Positions 1 to 8,506 of a stretch of 64,000 bases of DNA are shown here, piece after piece. The stretch comes from Brevundimonas sp. GTDB lineage: Bacteria; Pseudomonadota; Alphaproteobacteria; Caulobacterales; Caulobacteraceae. How positions within the stretch are numbered: position 1 is the first letter of the stretch; every line of letters begins with the position of its first letter. Location: contig NZ_JACESB010000007.1 in assembly GCF_013912005.1 (NCBI RefSeq), positions 1 through 64,000 on the forward strand, given 5' to 3'. The position numbers were made by a program, and so were the translations under genes. The notes under the pieces are model-generated. The model searched no databases. It was given only the letters and a program-made list of their open reading frames with translations, and had not been told where the DNA came from.

Positions 1-417
1 GTCCGAAAAGATGACCAGCCCCGGCAGGATGCGCTGCAGCGTCGACAGGGTCGCCTCATTGGCCACATAGCCCGAGGTGAACAGCAGCGCCGCCTCCTTG
101 CGGTGCCACGCCGCCAGCTCCGCCTCCAGGTCCACCGCCGACCGCGTCGTCCCCGAGATGTTGCGCGTGCCCCCGGCCCCGGCCCCGACCGCGTCGACCT
201 CGGCCTTCATCGCCTCCAGCACCGCCGGATGCTGGCCCATGCCCAGGTAGTCGTTGGAGCACCAGACCACCACCTCCTGCTCCGAACCGTCCGCCCGCCG
301 GCGGATCGCCTTCGGGAACTGCCCGCGCACGCGCTTCAGGTCGGCGAAGACGCGATAGCGCCCCTCCCCCCTCACCTGCTCAACGGCGGTCTCGAATGCG
401 GCCCGGTAGTCGTACAA
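1..417 (-). CDS. hemA: 5-aminolevulinate synthase, 5' part (runs off left edge)
   Basis: PLP enzyme condensing glycine and succinyl-CoA, the first step of C4-pathway heme synthesis in the cytosol. Only the first 139 codons are present; the frame is still open at base 1. Reading from 417 gives YDYRAAF at residues 2-8, then CSNDYLGMGQHP, GAGAGGTRNISGTT and LFTSGYVANEATL, which are family signatures. The family N terminus is normally M-D-Y-(K/R)-A-A-F. The codon at that place is TTG (415-417), and I find no ATG or GTG in frame over the roughly 80 bases upstream, so TTG is taken as the start. No good Shine-Dalgarno sits next to it; a GGGAG lies about 25 bases upstream. hemB, the next pathway gene, is at 5570. 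Confidence 0.93.
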   Translation of the reverse strand, partial: MYDYRAAFETAVEQVRGEGRYRVFADLKRVRGQFPKAIRRRADGSEQEVVVWCSNDYLGMGQHPAVLEAMKAEVDAVGAGAGGTRNISGTTRSAVDLEAELAAWHRKEAALLFTSGYVANEATLSTLQRILPGLVIFSD

Positions 418-447
418 CGCGTCGGCTCTGCGCGGTGAAAATCTCCC

Positions 448-499
448 GCCTGATGCGCCGATCAGGCCGATTTGTCCACGCGAACGGCCCGACAAATCG
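448..499. promoter_or_regulatory. two adjacent inverted repeats upstream of hemA
   Basis: Between hemA and the next gene lie two perfect dyads: GCCTGAT (448-454) with ATCAGGC (461-467), and CGATTTGTC (468-476) with GACAAATCG (491-499). They sit 30 to 80 bases upstream of the hemA TTG. They could be operators or leader hairpins for hemA. The repeats are read directly; a regulatory role is inference. Confidence 0.4.
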
Positions 500-542
500 C
501 CGCAAGGCCTTAATTGATAACGGTTCGCAATATTTTCTCCGG

Positions 543-1448
543 TCAGCCCCGCGGCAGCTCGTCCAGCCGGCCGCGCAGCATCTGCAGGATGGCCGAGAAG
601 TCGCGGTCGCCGTAGCCGAGGCCGTTGAACATCTGGAACAGGGCCTCGGTCTGGGCCCCCAGAGGGGTCGAGGCGCCGGCCTTCGCCGCCGCGTCCTGGG
701 CCAGCTTCAGGTCCTTGAGCATCATCGCCGCCGCGAAGCCGCCCTCGTAGTTGCGGTTCGAGGGCGCCGTCGGCACCGGACCGGGCCACGGGTAGTAGGT
801 GGTCACGCTCCAGCTCTGGCCCGACGACTTGGCGACGATGTCGAACATCTTCACCGGATCGAGACCCAGCTTCTCGGCCAGGCCGATCGCCTCGCAGGTG
901 CCCAGCATGGTGACGCCGAGGATCATGTTGTTGCAGATCTTGGCCGCCTGCCCCGCCCCGTGGTCGCCGGCGCGGAACGCGGCGCGGCTCATCGGCTCCA
1001 GCGCCGCCTCGATGCGGGCGAAGTCGGGCTCGTCGCAGCCGACCATGAAGGCCAGGGTCCCGGCGTCGGCCGCCATGGTCCCGCCGGAGACCGGGGCGTC
1101 GGCGAAGGCGTAGCCGGCGTCCTTCGCCAGCGCCGCCACCTTGCGGGCGGTGTCGACGTCGATGGTCGAGCAGTCGAGCAGCAGGGCCGAGGTCGGCGCG
1201 GCCCCGATGATCTGCTCGCTGTAGACCTTCAGCACGTGCGGGCCGGCCGGGAGCATGGTGATGACGACGTCGGCGTCCTTCACCGCCTCGGCCACGGAGG
1301 CGGCCGGGGTGCAGCCGGCGGCGGCGGCGCGGTCGAGCGCCGCCTGCGACAGGTCGAAGGCCATGACCGCGCGGCCGGCCTTCGCCTGGTTCGCGGCCAT
1401 GCCGCCGCCCATGTTGCCGAGGCCGATGAAGGCGATGCGTTGGGTCAT
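543..1448 (-). CDS. mmsB: 3-hydroxyisobutyrate dehydrogenase
   Basis: NAD-dependent oxidation of 3-hydroxyisobutyrate to methylmalonate semialdehyde in valine catabolism. The protein has 301 residues, normal for the family. Residues 9-14 (GLGNMG) form the Rossmann dinucleotide motif, DAPVSGG (117-123) is the substrate-site signature, and Lys170 in GHGAGQAAKICNN is the expected catalytic lysine. The ATG at 1448 is preceded by GGGAGAG. The hydrolase that makes its substrate (3169-4233) and the matching acyl-CoA dehydrogenase (4230-5369) are on the same strand just upstream, which favours this assignment over tartronate semialdehyde reductase, a close relative. Confidence 0.9.
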   Translation of the reverse strand: MTQRIAFIGLGNMGGGMAANQAKAGRAVMAFDLSQAALDRAAAAGCTPAASVAEAVKDADVVITMLPAGPHVLKVYSEQIIGAAPTSALLLDCSTIDVDTARKVAALAKDAGYAFADAPVSGGTMAADAGTLAFMVGCDEPDFARIEAALEPMSRAAFRAGDHGAGQAAKICNNMILGVTMLGTCEAIGLAEKLGLDPVKMFDIVAKSSGQSWSVTTYYPWPGPVPTAPSNRNYEGGFAAAMMLKDLKLAQDAAAKAGASTPLGAQTEALFQMFNGLGYGDRDFSAILQMLRGRLDELPRG

Positions 1449-1517
1449 GGCGTCTCTCCCGTCTGATTGCGGGAGGGGTTAGCGCGGGCGGCGGCGATGC
1501 GCCAGCGCCGCCGCGGC

Positions 1518-2308
1518 CTACTCCTGCTCCGGCTTGCGGAAGGCGATCATGAACTGGCTGGTGCGGCCGCGGATCGACCCGTCGAAGACGTTGGCGGTGC
1601 GCGGGTCGTCGTCGTTCCACAGGGCCGCCGCCTCGGAGCTGAGCTCCAATCCCGCCGCCTCCACCTCGCGGACCACGGTGGCGCGGTCGATCCGGTGCAG
1701 GGTGTCGGCGACCGACAGGTCCGAACCGTCGACGGCGTGATGGTCGATGATCACGTACCAGCCGCCCGGCCGCAGGGCCTCGAAGACGGCGGCGTTGACC
1801 TTCGCCGCCGTGTCCGTCGCGAACGGCTCGAGGTGCAGGTCGTGGTAGTTCTGGGCGGTGAAGACGAGATCGAGCCCGGCAGGGCCTCCGGGGCGCCGAT
1901 CGGCGAGCGGATCACGTCGACATTGGCCAGGCGGTCGGCGGCGTCGGCGGCCTCGCCGTAGGAGGCCTGAAAGGCGATGAACTCGGCCGGCTGCCAGGCG
2001 ACGACCTGCCCGCCCGGCCCGACCGCGGCGGAGAAGGCGCGGGTGAAGTAGCCGCCGCCCATGATCATGTCGCCGACCTTCCAGCCGGGCTGGACGCCGG
2101 TGAAGCGCAGGGTCTGCTCCGTCATGCGGGCGGCGTCGCGGGCGCGATCCTCGTCGGTGCGGACCGGCGAGGCGAGGACGGCGGCGTAGTCGGTCCCGCC
2201 GGGCAGGGTCTGCACCGGCTCGGGGACGGTCAGCGGCGGCGGGGTCTGGGCGGCCGCGGAGCCGGCGAGGGTCAGGCCGGCGGCGGCGGCGGCGAGAAGG
2301 CGGTTCAT
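1518..2308 (-). pseudogene. exported methyltransferase-like protein, frameshifted
   Basis: A methyltransferase-like gene broken by one frameshift. Frame 1 runs from the ATG at 2308 (well-placed GGGAGGAG) through a signal peptide (cleavage after AAAQ near residue 21) to about 1880. The conserved sequence then continues in another frame as GLDLVFTAQNYHDLHLEP and PGGWYVIIDHH to the TAG at 1518. Adding one base near 1875-1885 gives a 263-residue protein that matches the intact 261-residue neighbour (2321-3106) to the end, including the shared GSIRGRTSQF / ESIRGRTDRF motif and the FRKP tail. Either the gene is recently inactivated or this is a base-calling error in a G/C run. The fold resembles the class I SAM methyltransferase-like proteins often called predicted methyltransferases; no substrate is known. 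Confidence 0.8.
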
Positions 2309-2320
2309 GCGGGCTCCTCC

Positions 2321-3106
2321 CTAGGCGGGCTTGCGGAAGCGGAACACGAAGCGGTCGGTGCGGCCGCGGATGGACTCGTCGAAGACGCTGCGGCTGCGGT
2401 CGTCATCCGGGTTGCGCACCACTTCGGTCGCGCCGTCGAAGACGAAGCCGGCGGCCTCGACCTGCCGGCGCAGCTCGGCCGAGTCGATGCGATGCAGGGT
2501 CCCGGCGACGGAGATCCCGGTCCCCGGCGCCGCCTCGTGGTCGAGGATGACATAGAGGCCGCCCGGCTTCAGGGCGCGGAAGACGGCGGCGTTCATCGCC
2601 GGGACGTCGACGCCGAAGCGGGGGATGACGAAGTCGTGGTACTCCTCGCCCATGAAGACGACGTCCAGCGGACGGTCGAAGCTCATCGTCTCGAGCGCCC
2701 CCGTGACCCGGCTGACGTTGCCGTAGGTGGCCGCCAGGCTGTCGGCGTAGGCGTTCTCGCGGGCCGAGGTCTGGTTGGGCACGAAGGCGTAGACGTGGCC
2801 GGTCGGGCCGACCACCGGCGCGAACAGGTGGGAGAAGAACCCCTCCTCCGGCCGGATGTCGGCGATCACGTCGCCCGGTCCGAGCCGCATGAAGGCCAGC
2901 ATGTCCGCGGACCGGCGCAGGGAATCGCGGGCGCGGTCCGCCTCGGGCCGGTTGGGACCGGCCAGGGCTGCGGCGTAGGCGTCGGGCGCGGGCGGCGCGG
3001 CCTGGTGGACGACGGTGCGTTCGCCGCCCTCGCTGGCGATCACCACGCACCCCGAGAGGGCGACCGCGGCGGCGAGCGGCAGGACGAAGGTCGAGATACG
3101 GCGCAT
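2321..3106 (-). CDS. lipoprotein with methyltransferase-like domain
   Basis: Protein of 261 residues, the intact paralogue of the frameshifted gene directly downstream. The N terminus has a lipoprotein signal ending in LSGC (Cys20), so it is probably anchored in the envelope. The rest resembles a Rossmann methyltransferase: a glycine-poor motif I region (GDVIADIRPEEGFFS), LDVVFMGEEYHD, and the post-core LKPGGLYVILDHEA. A lipid-anchored SAM-type methyltransferase is odd because SAM is cytosolic, so it may bind another ligand. The ATG at 3106 is chosen because it begins the signal sequence; the open frame extends further upstream but there overlaps the hydrolase gene. Function unknown. Confidence 0.85.
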   Translation of the reverse strand: MRRISTFVLPLAAAVALSGCVVIASEGGERTVVHQAAPPAPDAYAAALAGPNRPEADRARDSLRRSADMLAFMRLGPGDVIADIRPEEGFFSHLFAPVVGPTGHVYAFVPNQTSARENAYADSLAATYGNVSRVTGALETMSFDRPLDVVFMGEEYHDFVIPRFGVDVPAMNAAVFRALKPGGLYVILDHEAAPGTGISVAGTLHRIDSAELRRQVEAAGFVFDGATEVVRNPDDDRSRSVFDESIRGRTDRFVFRFRKPA

Positions 3107-3168
3107 GGCGGGCCCCCGGAGGTCTGAGACCGGAGATACGCCCCCGCTTTCGCGCCGGATGCAAGTCC

Positions 3169-4233
3169 TCAGGCCAGCGGCGTCCATTCCTCCCCGGCCG
3201 GCAGCGGGGCGAACAGGGCCTCGACGTCGGCGTCGGACACGCCGTCCACCGTCGCCGGCGACCAGCGCGGAGCGTTGTCCTTGTCGACGATCACCGCCCG
3301 CACGCCCTCCTGGAAGTCGTGGGTGCGCACCACCCGCCCGCCGAGGCGGTACTCCATGGCCATGTTGTCGGCGAAGCGGTCGAGGCCCCGACCGATGCGC
3401 AGCTGGCGCAGGGTGACCTTCAGCGATTGCGGCGACTTGGTCTTCAGCGTCGCCAGCTGGGCCAGCGCCCATTCGGAGCCGTCGGCCTCGAGGGCGACGA
3501 GGATGTCCTCCACCCGGTCGTGGGCGAACAGCCGGTCGATGGCCGGCAGGTGCGGCTCGACCGGCGCCTCGCCGGGGTCGGCCTCCAGCCCGTCGGCGAC
3601 GTCGACCGGGTGGGCCGGGTCGGCGGCGAGGATGGCGCGGAAGGCCTCGAGGGCGTCGGTCGGCAGATAGTGGCTGTGGATGCCGAGGAAGACGGTGTCC
3701 GCCGCCTTGAGCCGCGCCCCGGTCAGGGCCAGCCAGGTTCCGACCTCGCCCGGCAGGCGCGGCAGGAACCAGCCGCCGCCCACGTCGGGGAACAGGCCGA
3801 TCCCGGTCTCCGGCATGGCGTAGGTGGTCCGCTCGGTGGCGATGCGCACGTCGGCCGGCTCGGAAATGCCGACACCGCCGCCCATGACGATTCCGTCGAC
3901 CAGCGCCGTCACCGGCTTGGGATAGTCGAACAGCAGGTGGTTGAGCCTGTACTCGGTATCGAAGAAGGCCTTCGCCTCCGAGGCGTCGCCCTTGCCGCTC
4001 TCGGCGATCATCCGGATGTCGCCGCCGGCGCAGAAGCCGCGCTCGCCGGCGTGGTCGATCAGGACGGATTTGACCGCGTCGTCGGTCCGCCAGGCCAGCA
4101 GGGCCTCGATCATCGCCCCGCACATGGCGCGGTTCAGCGCATGCAGGGCCTTCGGGCGGTTCAGGGTCAGACGGCCGACGCCGGATTCGACGCGGGCGAG
4201 GACTTCAGGTTCGAGGGTCATGTCGTCGCTCAC
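3169..4233 (-). CDS. 3-hydroxyisobutyryl-CoA hydrolase (crotonase fold)
   Basis: Hydrolyses 3-hydroxyisobutyryl-CoA to free 3-hydroxyisobutyrate in valine degradation. It has 354 residues, longer than simple enoyl-CoA hydratases and right for this subfamily. The oxyanion hole motif MGGG is at 117-120, and MPETGIGLFPDVGGGWFL carries the catalytic Glu142 and Asp150 that mark hydrolases of this type. The start taken is the GTG at 4233, which overlaps the upstream stop as GTGA and has GGGAG about 11 bases before it; an ATG at 4221 is an alternative. The gene is coupled to the acyl-CoA dehydrogenase upstream and functions one step before the dehydrogenase at 543. Confidence 0.92.
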   Translation of the reverse strand: MSDDMTLEPEVLARVESGVGRLTLNRPKALHALNRAMCGAMIEALLAWRTDDAVKSVLIDHAGERGFCAGGDIRMIAESGKGDASEAKAFFDTEYRLNHLLFDYPKPVTALVDGIVMGGGVGISEPADVRIATERTTYAMPETGIGLFPDVGGGWFLPRLPGEVGTWLALTGARLKAADTVFLGIHSHYLPTDALEAFRAILAADPAHPVDVADGLEADPGEAPVEPHLPAIDRLFAHDRVEDILVALEADGSEWALAQLATLKTKSPQSLKVTLRQLRIGRGLDRFADNMAMEYRLGGRVVRTHDFQEGVRAVIVDKDNAPRWSPATVDGVSDADVEALFAPLPAGEEWTPLA

Positions 4234-5369
4234 TGCCGCATCATCTCCCGCGCCGTGATCACGCGCATGATCTCGTTGGTGCCCTCGAGGATCCGATGCA
4301 CCCGCAGGTCGCGGACGATGCGCTCCAGCGGATAGTCCTTCAGATAGCCGTAGCCGCCGTGCAGCTGCAGGGCCTCGTCGGCGATCTGGAAGCAGGCGTC
4401 GGTGGCCAGCCGCTTGGCCATGGCGCACCACTTGGTCTTCTCCGGATGGCCGGTGTCGATGGCCCAGGCGCCGCGCAGCACCATCAGCCGCGCCGCCTCC
4501 AGCTGGGTGGCCATGTCGGCCAGCTTGAACTGGGTGTTCTGGAAGTCGGCGATCGGGCGGCCGAACTGCTTGCGGGTGGCGACGTACTCTTGCGCCGTCT
4601 CCAGCGCGAGGCGGGCGCCGCCCAGGGAGCAGGCGGCGATGTTCAGCCGGCCGCCGTCCAGCCCCATCATGGCGTAGCGGAAGCCGTCGCCCTCCTTGCC
4701 CAGCAGGTTCTCCGCCGGGATGCGGCAGTCGTCGAAGCTGACGATGGCGGTGGGCTGGCTGTTCCAGCCCATCTTCTTCTCCTGCGCGCCGAAGGACAGA
4801 CCCGGGGCGTCCTTGTCGACCACGAAGGTCGAGACGCCCTTCGGGCCGTCGGCGCCGGTGCGGGCCATGACGACGTAGACGTCGGACGTTCCGGCGCCGG
4901 AGATGAAGGCCTTGGAGCCGTTCAGCACCCAGTGGTCGCCGTCCAGCCGCGCCGAGGTGCGCAGGGCGGCCGCGTCGGAGCCGGAGCCGGGCTCGGTCAG
5001 ACAGTAGGAGGCGATCTTCTCCATCGACACCAGCGACGGGACATAGCGGGCGCGCAGGTCGTCGGAGCCGAAGCTGTCGATCATCCACGTCGCCATGTTG
5101 TGGATCGAGATGAAGGCGGCGGTGGAGACGTCGCCCCGCGACAGCTCCTCGAAGATCACCGCCGCCTCGACCCGGCCCAAGGCCATGCCGCCGTGCTGCT
5201 CGCCCGTGTAGATGCCGCAGAAGCCCATTTCGGCGGCGTGGCGCATGACCTCGACCGGGAAATGCTTGCGCTCGTCCCACTCCGCCGAATGCGGCGCCAG
5301 CTCGGCCTCGGCGAAGGCGCGGGCGGCGTCCTGGATGGCGCGCTGGTCGTCGGTGAGGGCGAAGTCCAT
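4230..5369 (-). CDS. acyl-CoA dehydrogenase, probably isobutyryl-CoA dehydrogenase
   Basis: FAD-dependent alpha,beta-dehydrogenation of a short branched acyl-CoA, most likely isobutyryl-CoA. It has 379 residues with the standard three-domain layout. Residues around 130 read CLTEPGSGSDAAAL (flavin and substrate site) and the C-terminal EGTNEIMR places the catalytic base at Glu362. SIHNMATWMI in the N-terminal domain resembles isobutyryl-CoA dehydrogenases. The specificity call rests mainly on linkage to the 3-hydroxyisobutyryl-CoA hydrolase and the 3-hydroxyisobutyrate dehydrogenase. It is the first gene of this minus-strand run. Confidence 0.9.
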   Translation of the reverse strand: MDFALTDDQRAIQDAARAFAEAELAPHSAEWDERKHFPVEVMRHAAEMGFCGIYTGEQHGGMALGRVEAAVIFEELSRGDVSTAAFISIHNMATWMIDSFGSDDLRARYVPSLVSMEKIASYCLTEPGSGSDAAALRTSARLDGDHWVLNGSKAFISGAGTSDVYVVMARTGADGPKGVSTFVVDKDAPGLSFGAQEKKMGWNSQPTAIVSFDDCRIPAENLLGKEGDGFRYAMMGLDGGRLNIAACSLGGARLALETAQEYVATRKQFGRPIADFQNTQFKLADMATQLEAARLMVLRGAWAIDTGHPEKTKWCAMAKRLATDACFQIADEALQLHGGYGYLKDYPLERIVRDLRVHRILEGTNEIMRVITAREMMRQ

Positions 5370-5433
5370 GGGGCGAGTCCTTGAGTCTGGCCGGGCGTTC
5401 TAACGCCTACAAGGACGCATCGGGAGGCCCCCC

Positions 5434-5521
5434 GGTGAATAGTGGCAGTGAGCAAGAGGTGAGCCGGACCGTGCGTGGGGCGGACGGCGGCTCACTCCTC
5501 CGCTCACTAGCACTCTTCACC
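5434..5521. repeat. long imperfect inverted repeat upstream of hemB
   Basis: Arms of 33 and 34 bases (5434-5466 and 5488-5521) are near reverse complements with about 27 matches and a 21-base loop. Shared blocks are GGTGAA, AGTG, AGTGAGC and GTGAGCCG. It fills the gap between the divergent acyl-CoA dehydrogenase and hemB genes and ends 48 bases before the hemB start. It could be a dispersed palindromic element, a leader hairpin or a regulatory site. Confidence 0.7.
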
Positions 5522-5569
5522 CGCTCAACGCAGTCGGCAGTCGCCTTCTCCCCGTTCGAGAAGGGCGGT

Positions 5570-6589
5570 ATGAGCCGTGCCATGACCCAGCCCTTCGCCC
5601 CCGCCGCCTTCCCCTACGCCCGTCCGCGCCGCCTGCGGGCCAGCCCCTGGGTGCGCCGGCTGGTGGCGGAGACGACGCTGACCCCGGCCGACCTGGTCTG
5701 GCCGCTGATCGTCCACGATGGCGCGGAGGACCGCGTGCCGGTGGCGTCCATGCCCGGCGTGTTCCGGCTGTCGCCGAAGGCGGCGGCGGCGGCGGCCGTC
5801 GAAGCCCGCGACCTCGGCATCCCGATGGTGGCGCTGTTCCCCAACGTCGACGCGGCGATCAAGGACGGGGTCGGCACGGGCGCCACGGATCCGGACGGCC
5901 TGATCCCGGACTGCATCAAGGCGATCAAGGACGCGGCGCCGGAGATCGGGGTCATGACCGACGTGGCGCTGGACTGCTACACCGACCACGGCCACGACGG
6001 GGTGCTGGAGGACGGGCGGATCGTCAACGACGCCACCCTCGAGCGGCTGGCCGAGCAGGCCTTCATCCACGCCCACGCGGGCGCCGACGTGGTCGCGCCC
6101 TCGGACATGATGGACGGTCGGGTGCAGGCGATCCGCGAGGCGCTGGAGGCCAACGGCCTGCAGGACGTGCTGATCCTGTCCTACGCCGCCAAGTACGCCT
6201 CGGCCTTCTACGGCCCCTACCGCGACGCCGTCGGTTCGGCGAAGGCGCTGAGCGGGGACAAGAAGACCTACCAGATGGACTACGCCAATACCGATGAGGC
6301 CCTGCGCGAGGTGGCCATGGACATCGCCGAGGGCGCCGACGCGGTGATGGTCAAGCCGGGCATGCTGTATCTGGATATCGTGCGGCGGGTGTCGGAAACC
6401 TTCCGCGTCCCGACCTTCGCCTACCAGGTGTCGGGCGAGTACGCGATGATGCGGGCGGCCATGGCCAACGGCTGGCTGGACGAGGAGCGGGCCGTCCTCG
6501 AGAGCCTGCACGCCTTCAAGCGGGCCGGCAGCGCCGGGGTGCTGAGCTATTTCGCCCCGCAGGCGGCGCGGCTGATGCAGCGGGGCTGA
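5570..6589 (+). CDS. hemB: delta-aminolevulinic acid dehydratase (porphobilinogen synthase)
   Basis: Condenses two 5-aminolevulinate molecules to porphobilinogen in heme synthesis. It has 339 residues from the ATG at 5570, preceded by GAAGGGCGGT; a second ATG at 5582 has no ribosome site. Lys208 (SYAAKYASAFYGP) and Lys262 (MVKPGMLYLDI) are the two active-site lysines. The metal region reads DVALDCYTDHGHDG (131-144), with aspartates instead of the cysteine cluster of zinc enzymes, so this is the non-zinc, magnesium-type class found in many alphaproteobacteria. Confidence 0.97.
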   Translation: MSRAMTQPFAPAAFPYARPRRLRASPWVRRLVAETTLTPADLVWPLIVHDGAEDRVPVASMPGVFRLSPKAAAAAAVEARDLGIPMVALFPNVDAAIKDGVGTGATDPDGLIPDCIKAIKDAAPEIGVMTDVALDCYTDHGHDGVLEDGRIVNDATLERLAEQAFIHAHAGADVVAPSDMMDGRVQAIREALEANGLQDVLILSYAAKYASAFYGPYRDAVGSAKALSGDKKTYQMDYANTDEALREVAMDIAEGADAVMVKPGMLYLDIVRRVSETFRVPTFAYQVSGEYAMMRAAMANGWLDEERAVLESLHAFKRAGSAGVLSYFAPQAARLMQRG

Positions 6590-6642
6590 CCTGCGCCGCA
6601 CGCCCGGCTGAAACCCGGAGGCGAGCTGCGCGGTTTAGGGGG

Positions 6643-7704
6643 ATGGCCACTTCCTCCCGAGACGCCGGCGTGGAGGCGGGATTCGCCCGGCGGACGCTGT
6701 TCGTCTTCGCACTCGCCGCCGCCCTCTTCCTCGTCTGGCAACTGAGCGCCGTGCTCCTGCTGGTGTTCTCGGCCGTGATCGTCGCGGTGCTGTTGCGCAG
6801 CATCGCCGACCCGATCGCGGCGCGCACCCCTCTGCCGGCCGGGGTCGCCGTCGCCCTCGCCGGGCTGACGGTGGTGGCGGTGATCGCCGGGGCCCTGTGG
6901 CTGTTCGGGGCGGTGCTGGCGGAGCAGACGCGGCAGCTGGTGACGCACATCCCGACGTCGGCGGCCGAGCTGCGCACGATGGTCTCCGGCCTGCCGTTCA
7001 GCGAGCAGATCACCCGCATCGACGGCTCCGGGCTCATGGGCGGGGCGAGCGGCGTCGTCGGCCGGGTCGGGGGCTACGCCATGTCCACCGTCAGCGTGGC
7101 CACCAGCCTGGTGCTGGTGATCATCGCCGGGGTCTTCCTGGCGGTCAGCCCCCGGGTCTACCGCGACGGCCTGGTGGTCCTGTTTCCGCCCGAACGCCGC
7201 GCCAGCCTGCGCGAGGCGGCCGACACCACGGGACGCGCGCTGAAGGCCTGGCTCGTCGGCCAGCTCACGGACATGGCGGTGGTCGGGGTGATGACCGGCG
7301 TCGGTCTGGCCCTGATCGGCCTGCCCTCGCCGCTGGCGCTGGGCCTGATCGCGGGTCTGCTCGCCTTCGTGCCGATCGTCGGCTCCATCGCCGGGGCCAT
7401 CCCGGCCCTGCTCGTCGCCGCCCAGGGCGGCTGGGAGCTGATGGCCTGGACCCTGCTCGTCTACGTCGTGGTGCAGCAGGTCGAGGGCAATCTGATCTAC
7501 CCCTTCATCCAGAAGCGGGCGGTGAAGCTGCCGCCGGTGCTCACCCTGTTCGGCATCCTCGGCTTCGGCACGCTGTTCGGCTTCCTCGGCGTGTTCGTGG
7601 CGACGCCGCTGATGGTGGTGCTGTTCGTCAACGTCCGCCTGCTCTACCTGCGCCGGACCCTGGACGAGGACATCGCCGTGCCCGGCGAGGTCACGCCAGG
7701 CTGA
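6643..7704 (+). CDS. AI-2E family transporter (permease)
   Basis: Inner-membrane protein of 353 residues in the AI-2E/PerM family. Two hydrophobic helices at the start (about 18-60), one near 66-90, then a soluble stretch, then four or five helices from about 150 to 335. The family's typical motif appears as LAFVPIVGSIAGAIPA (about 242-257), followed by VEGNLIYPFIQKRAVKLPP. Members export small molecules or ions; the substrate here cannot be told from sequence. It lies 54 bases after hemB on the same strand, and its last 14 bases overlap the convergent hydrolase gene. Confidence 0.9.
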   Translation: MATSSRDAGVEAGFARRTLFVFALAAALFLVWQLSAVLLLVFSAVIVAVLLRSIADPIAARTPLPAGVAVALAGLTVVAVIAGALWLFGAVLAEQTRQLVTHIPTSAAELRTMVSGLPFSEQITRIDGSGLMGGASGVVGRVGGYAMSTVSVATSLVLVIIAGVFLAVSPRVYRDGLVVLFPPERRASLREAADTTGRALKAWLVGQLTDMAVVGVMTGVGLALIGLPSPLALGLIAGLLAFVPIVGSIAGAIPALLVAAQGGWELMAWTLLVYVVVQQVEGNLIYPFIQKRAVKLPPVLTLFGILGFGTLFGFLGVFVATPLMVVLFVNVRLLYLRRTLDEDIAVPGEVTPG

Positions 7705-8506
7705 GCCGGGTGGTCCAGCCGTCGAAGCCGACCTCAACATTCGCCGGAACAATGGCTGACAACTCATTGTAATCCATGTCGAGATGGAGGTTCGTCAGCA
7801 CGGCGCGACGGACGCCGGCGCGGGCGATCCAGTCCAAGGCGCGGTCGAGGTGGGCATGGGTCGGATGCGGCGCATAGCGCAGGGCGTCGACGATCCACAG
7901 GTCGCAGCCCCGCACCGCCTCGAGCGCCGCCTCGTCGAGATCGGACACGTCGGGCGAATAGGCGACGCCGGCCAGTCGGTAGCCGACCGAGCGGATCGGG
8001 CCATGCCCCTGGTCGAAGGTGACGACCGGCACGGAGCCGCCGGGGCCGTCGACCGCCCATGGCTCGCCGTGCGGGGGCAGGCGCCGCGCCTCCAGGATGG
8101 CCGGATAGCCGTTCACGCTCTCGAAGATGTAGCCGAAGCGGCCGGTCAGGGCGGCGCGGGTGGCCCCGTCCATCCACGCCGGAATGCGCCGCCGCGCGCG
8201 CAGGGCGAAGACGCGCAGGTCGTCGATGCCGTGGGTCTGGTCGGCGTGGTCGTGGGTGTAGAGGACGGCGTCGACCGCCTCGACCCGGGCGTCCAGCATC
8301 TGCTGCCGCAGGTCGGGAGAGGTGTCGACCAGCACGGTGGTGACGCCGTCGGGGCCGTGGCGACGCATCAGCAGCGAGCAGCGCAGGCGGCGGTTCCTCG
8401 GCTCGGCGGGATCGCACGCGCCCCAGTCGCCGTCGCCGCGCGGCACGCCGCCGGACGAGCCGCTGCCGAGGATCACCACCTCCAGATCGCCCGCCGGCCC
8501 GCTCAT
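7691..8506 (-). CDS. MBL-fold metallo-hydrolase (PhnP-like)
   Basis: Protein of 271 residues with a beta-lactamase fold of the PhnP / phosphodiesterase type. GSGSSGGVPR opens the fold near residue 14, and YTHDHADQTHGIDDLR carries the HxHxDH metal motif. A last His lies in NLHLDMDY. The start ATG at 8506 overlaps the tatD stop (ATGA), so it is translationally coupled to tatD; this tatD-MBL pairing is common in alphaproteobacteria. The likely substrate is a cyclic phosphodiester or nucleotide, unproven. Its 3' end overlaps the permease by 14 bases. Confidence 0.9.
   Translation of the reverse strand: MSGPAGDLEVVILGSGSSGGVPRGDGDWGACDPAEPRNRRLRCSLLMRRHGPDGVTTVLVDTSPDLRQQMLDARVEAVDAVLYTHDHADQTHGIDDLRVFALRARRRIPAWMDGATRAALTGRFGYIFESVNGYPAILEARRLPPHGEPWAVDGPGGSVPVVTFDQGHGPIRSVGYRLAGVAYSPDVSDLDEAALEAVRGCDLWIVDALRYAPHPTHAHLDRALDWIARAGVRRAVLTNLHLDMDYNELSAIVPANVEVGFDGWTTRLSLA

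Noticed and set aside
509-530. Possible FNR/FixK site (TTGAT ... CAA) upstream of hemA
   Set aside because: TTGATAACGGTTCGCAA lacks the TTGAT-N4-ATCAA spacing and the second half-site.
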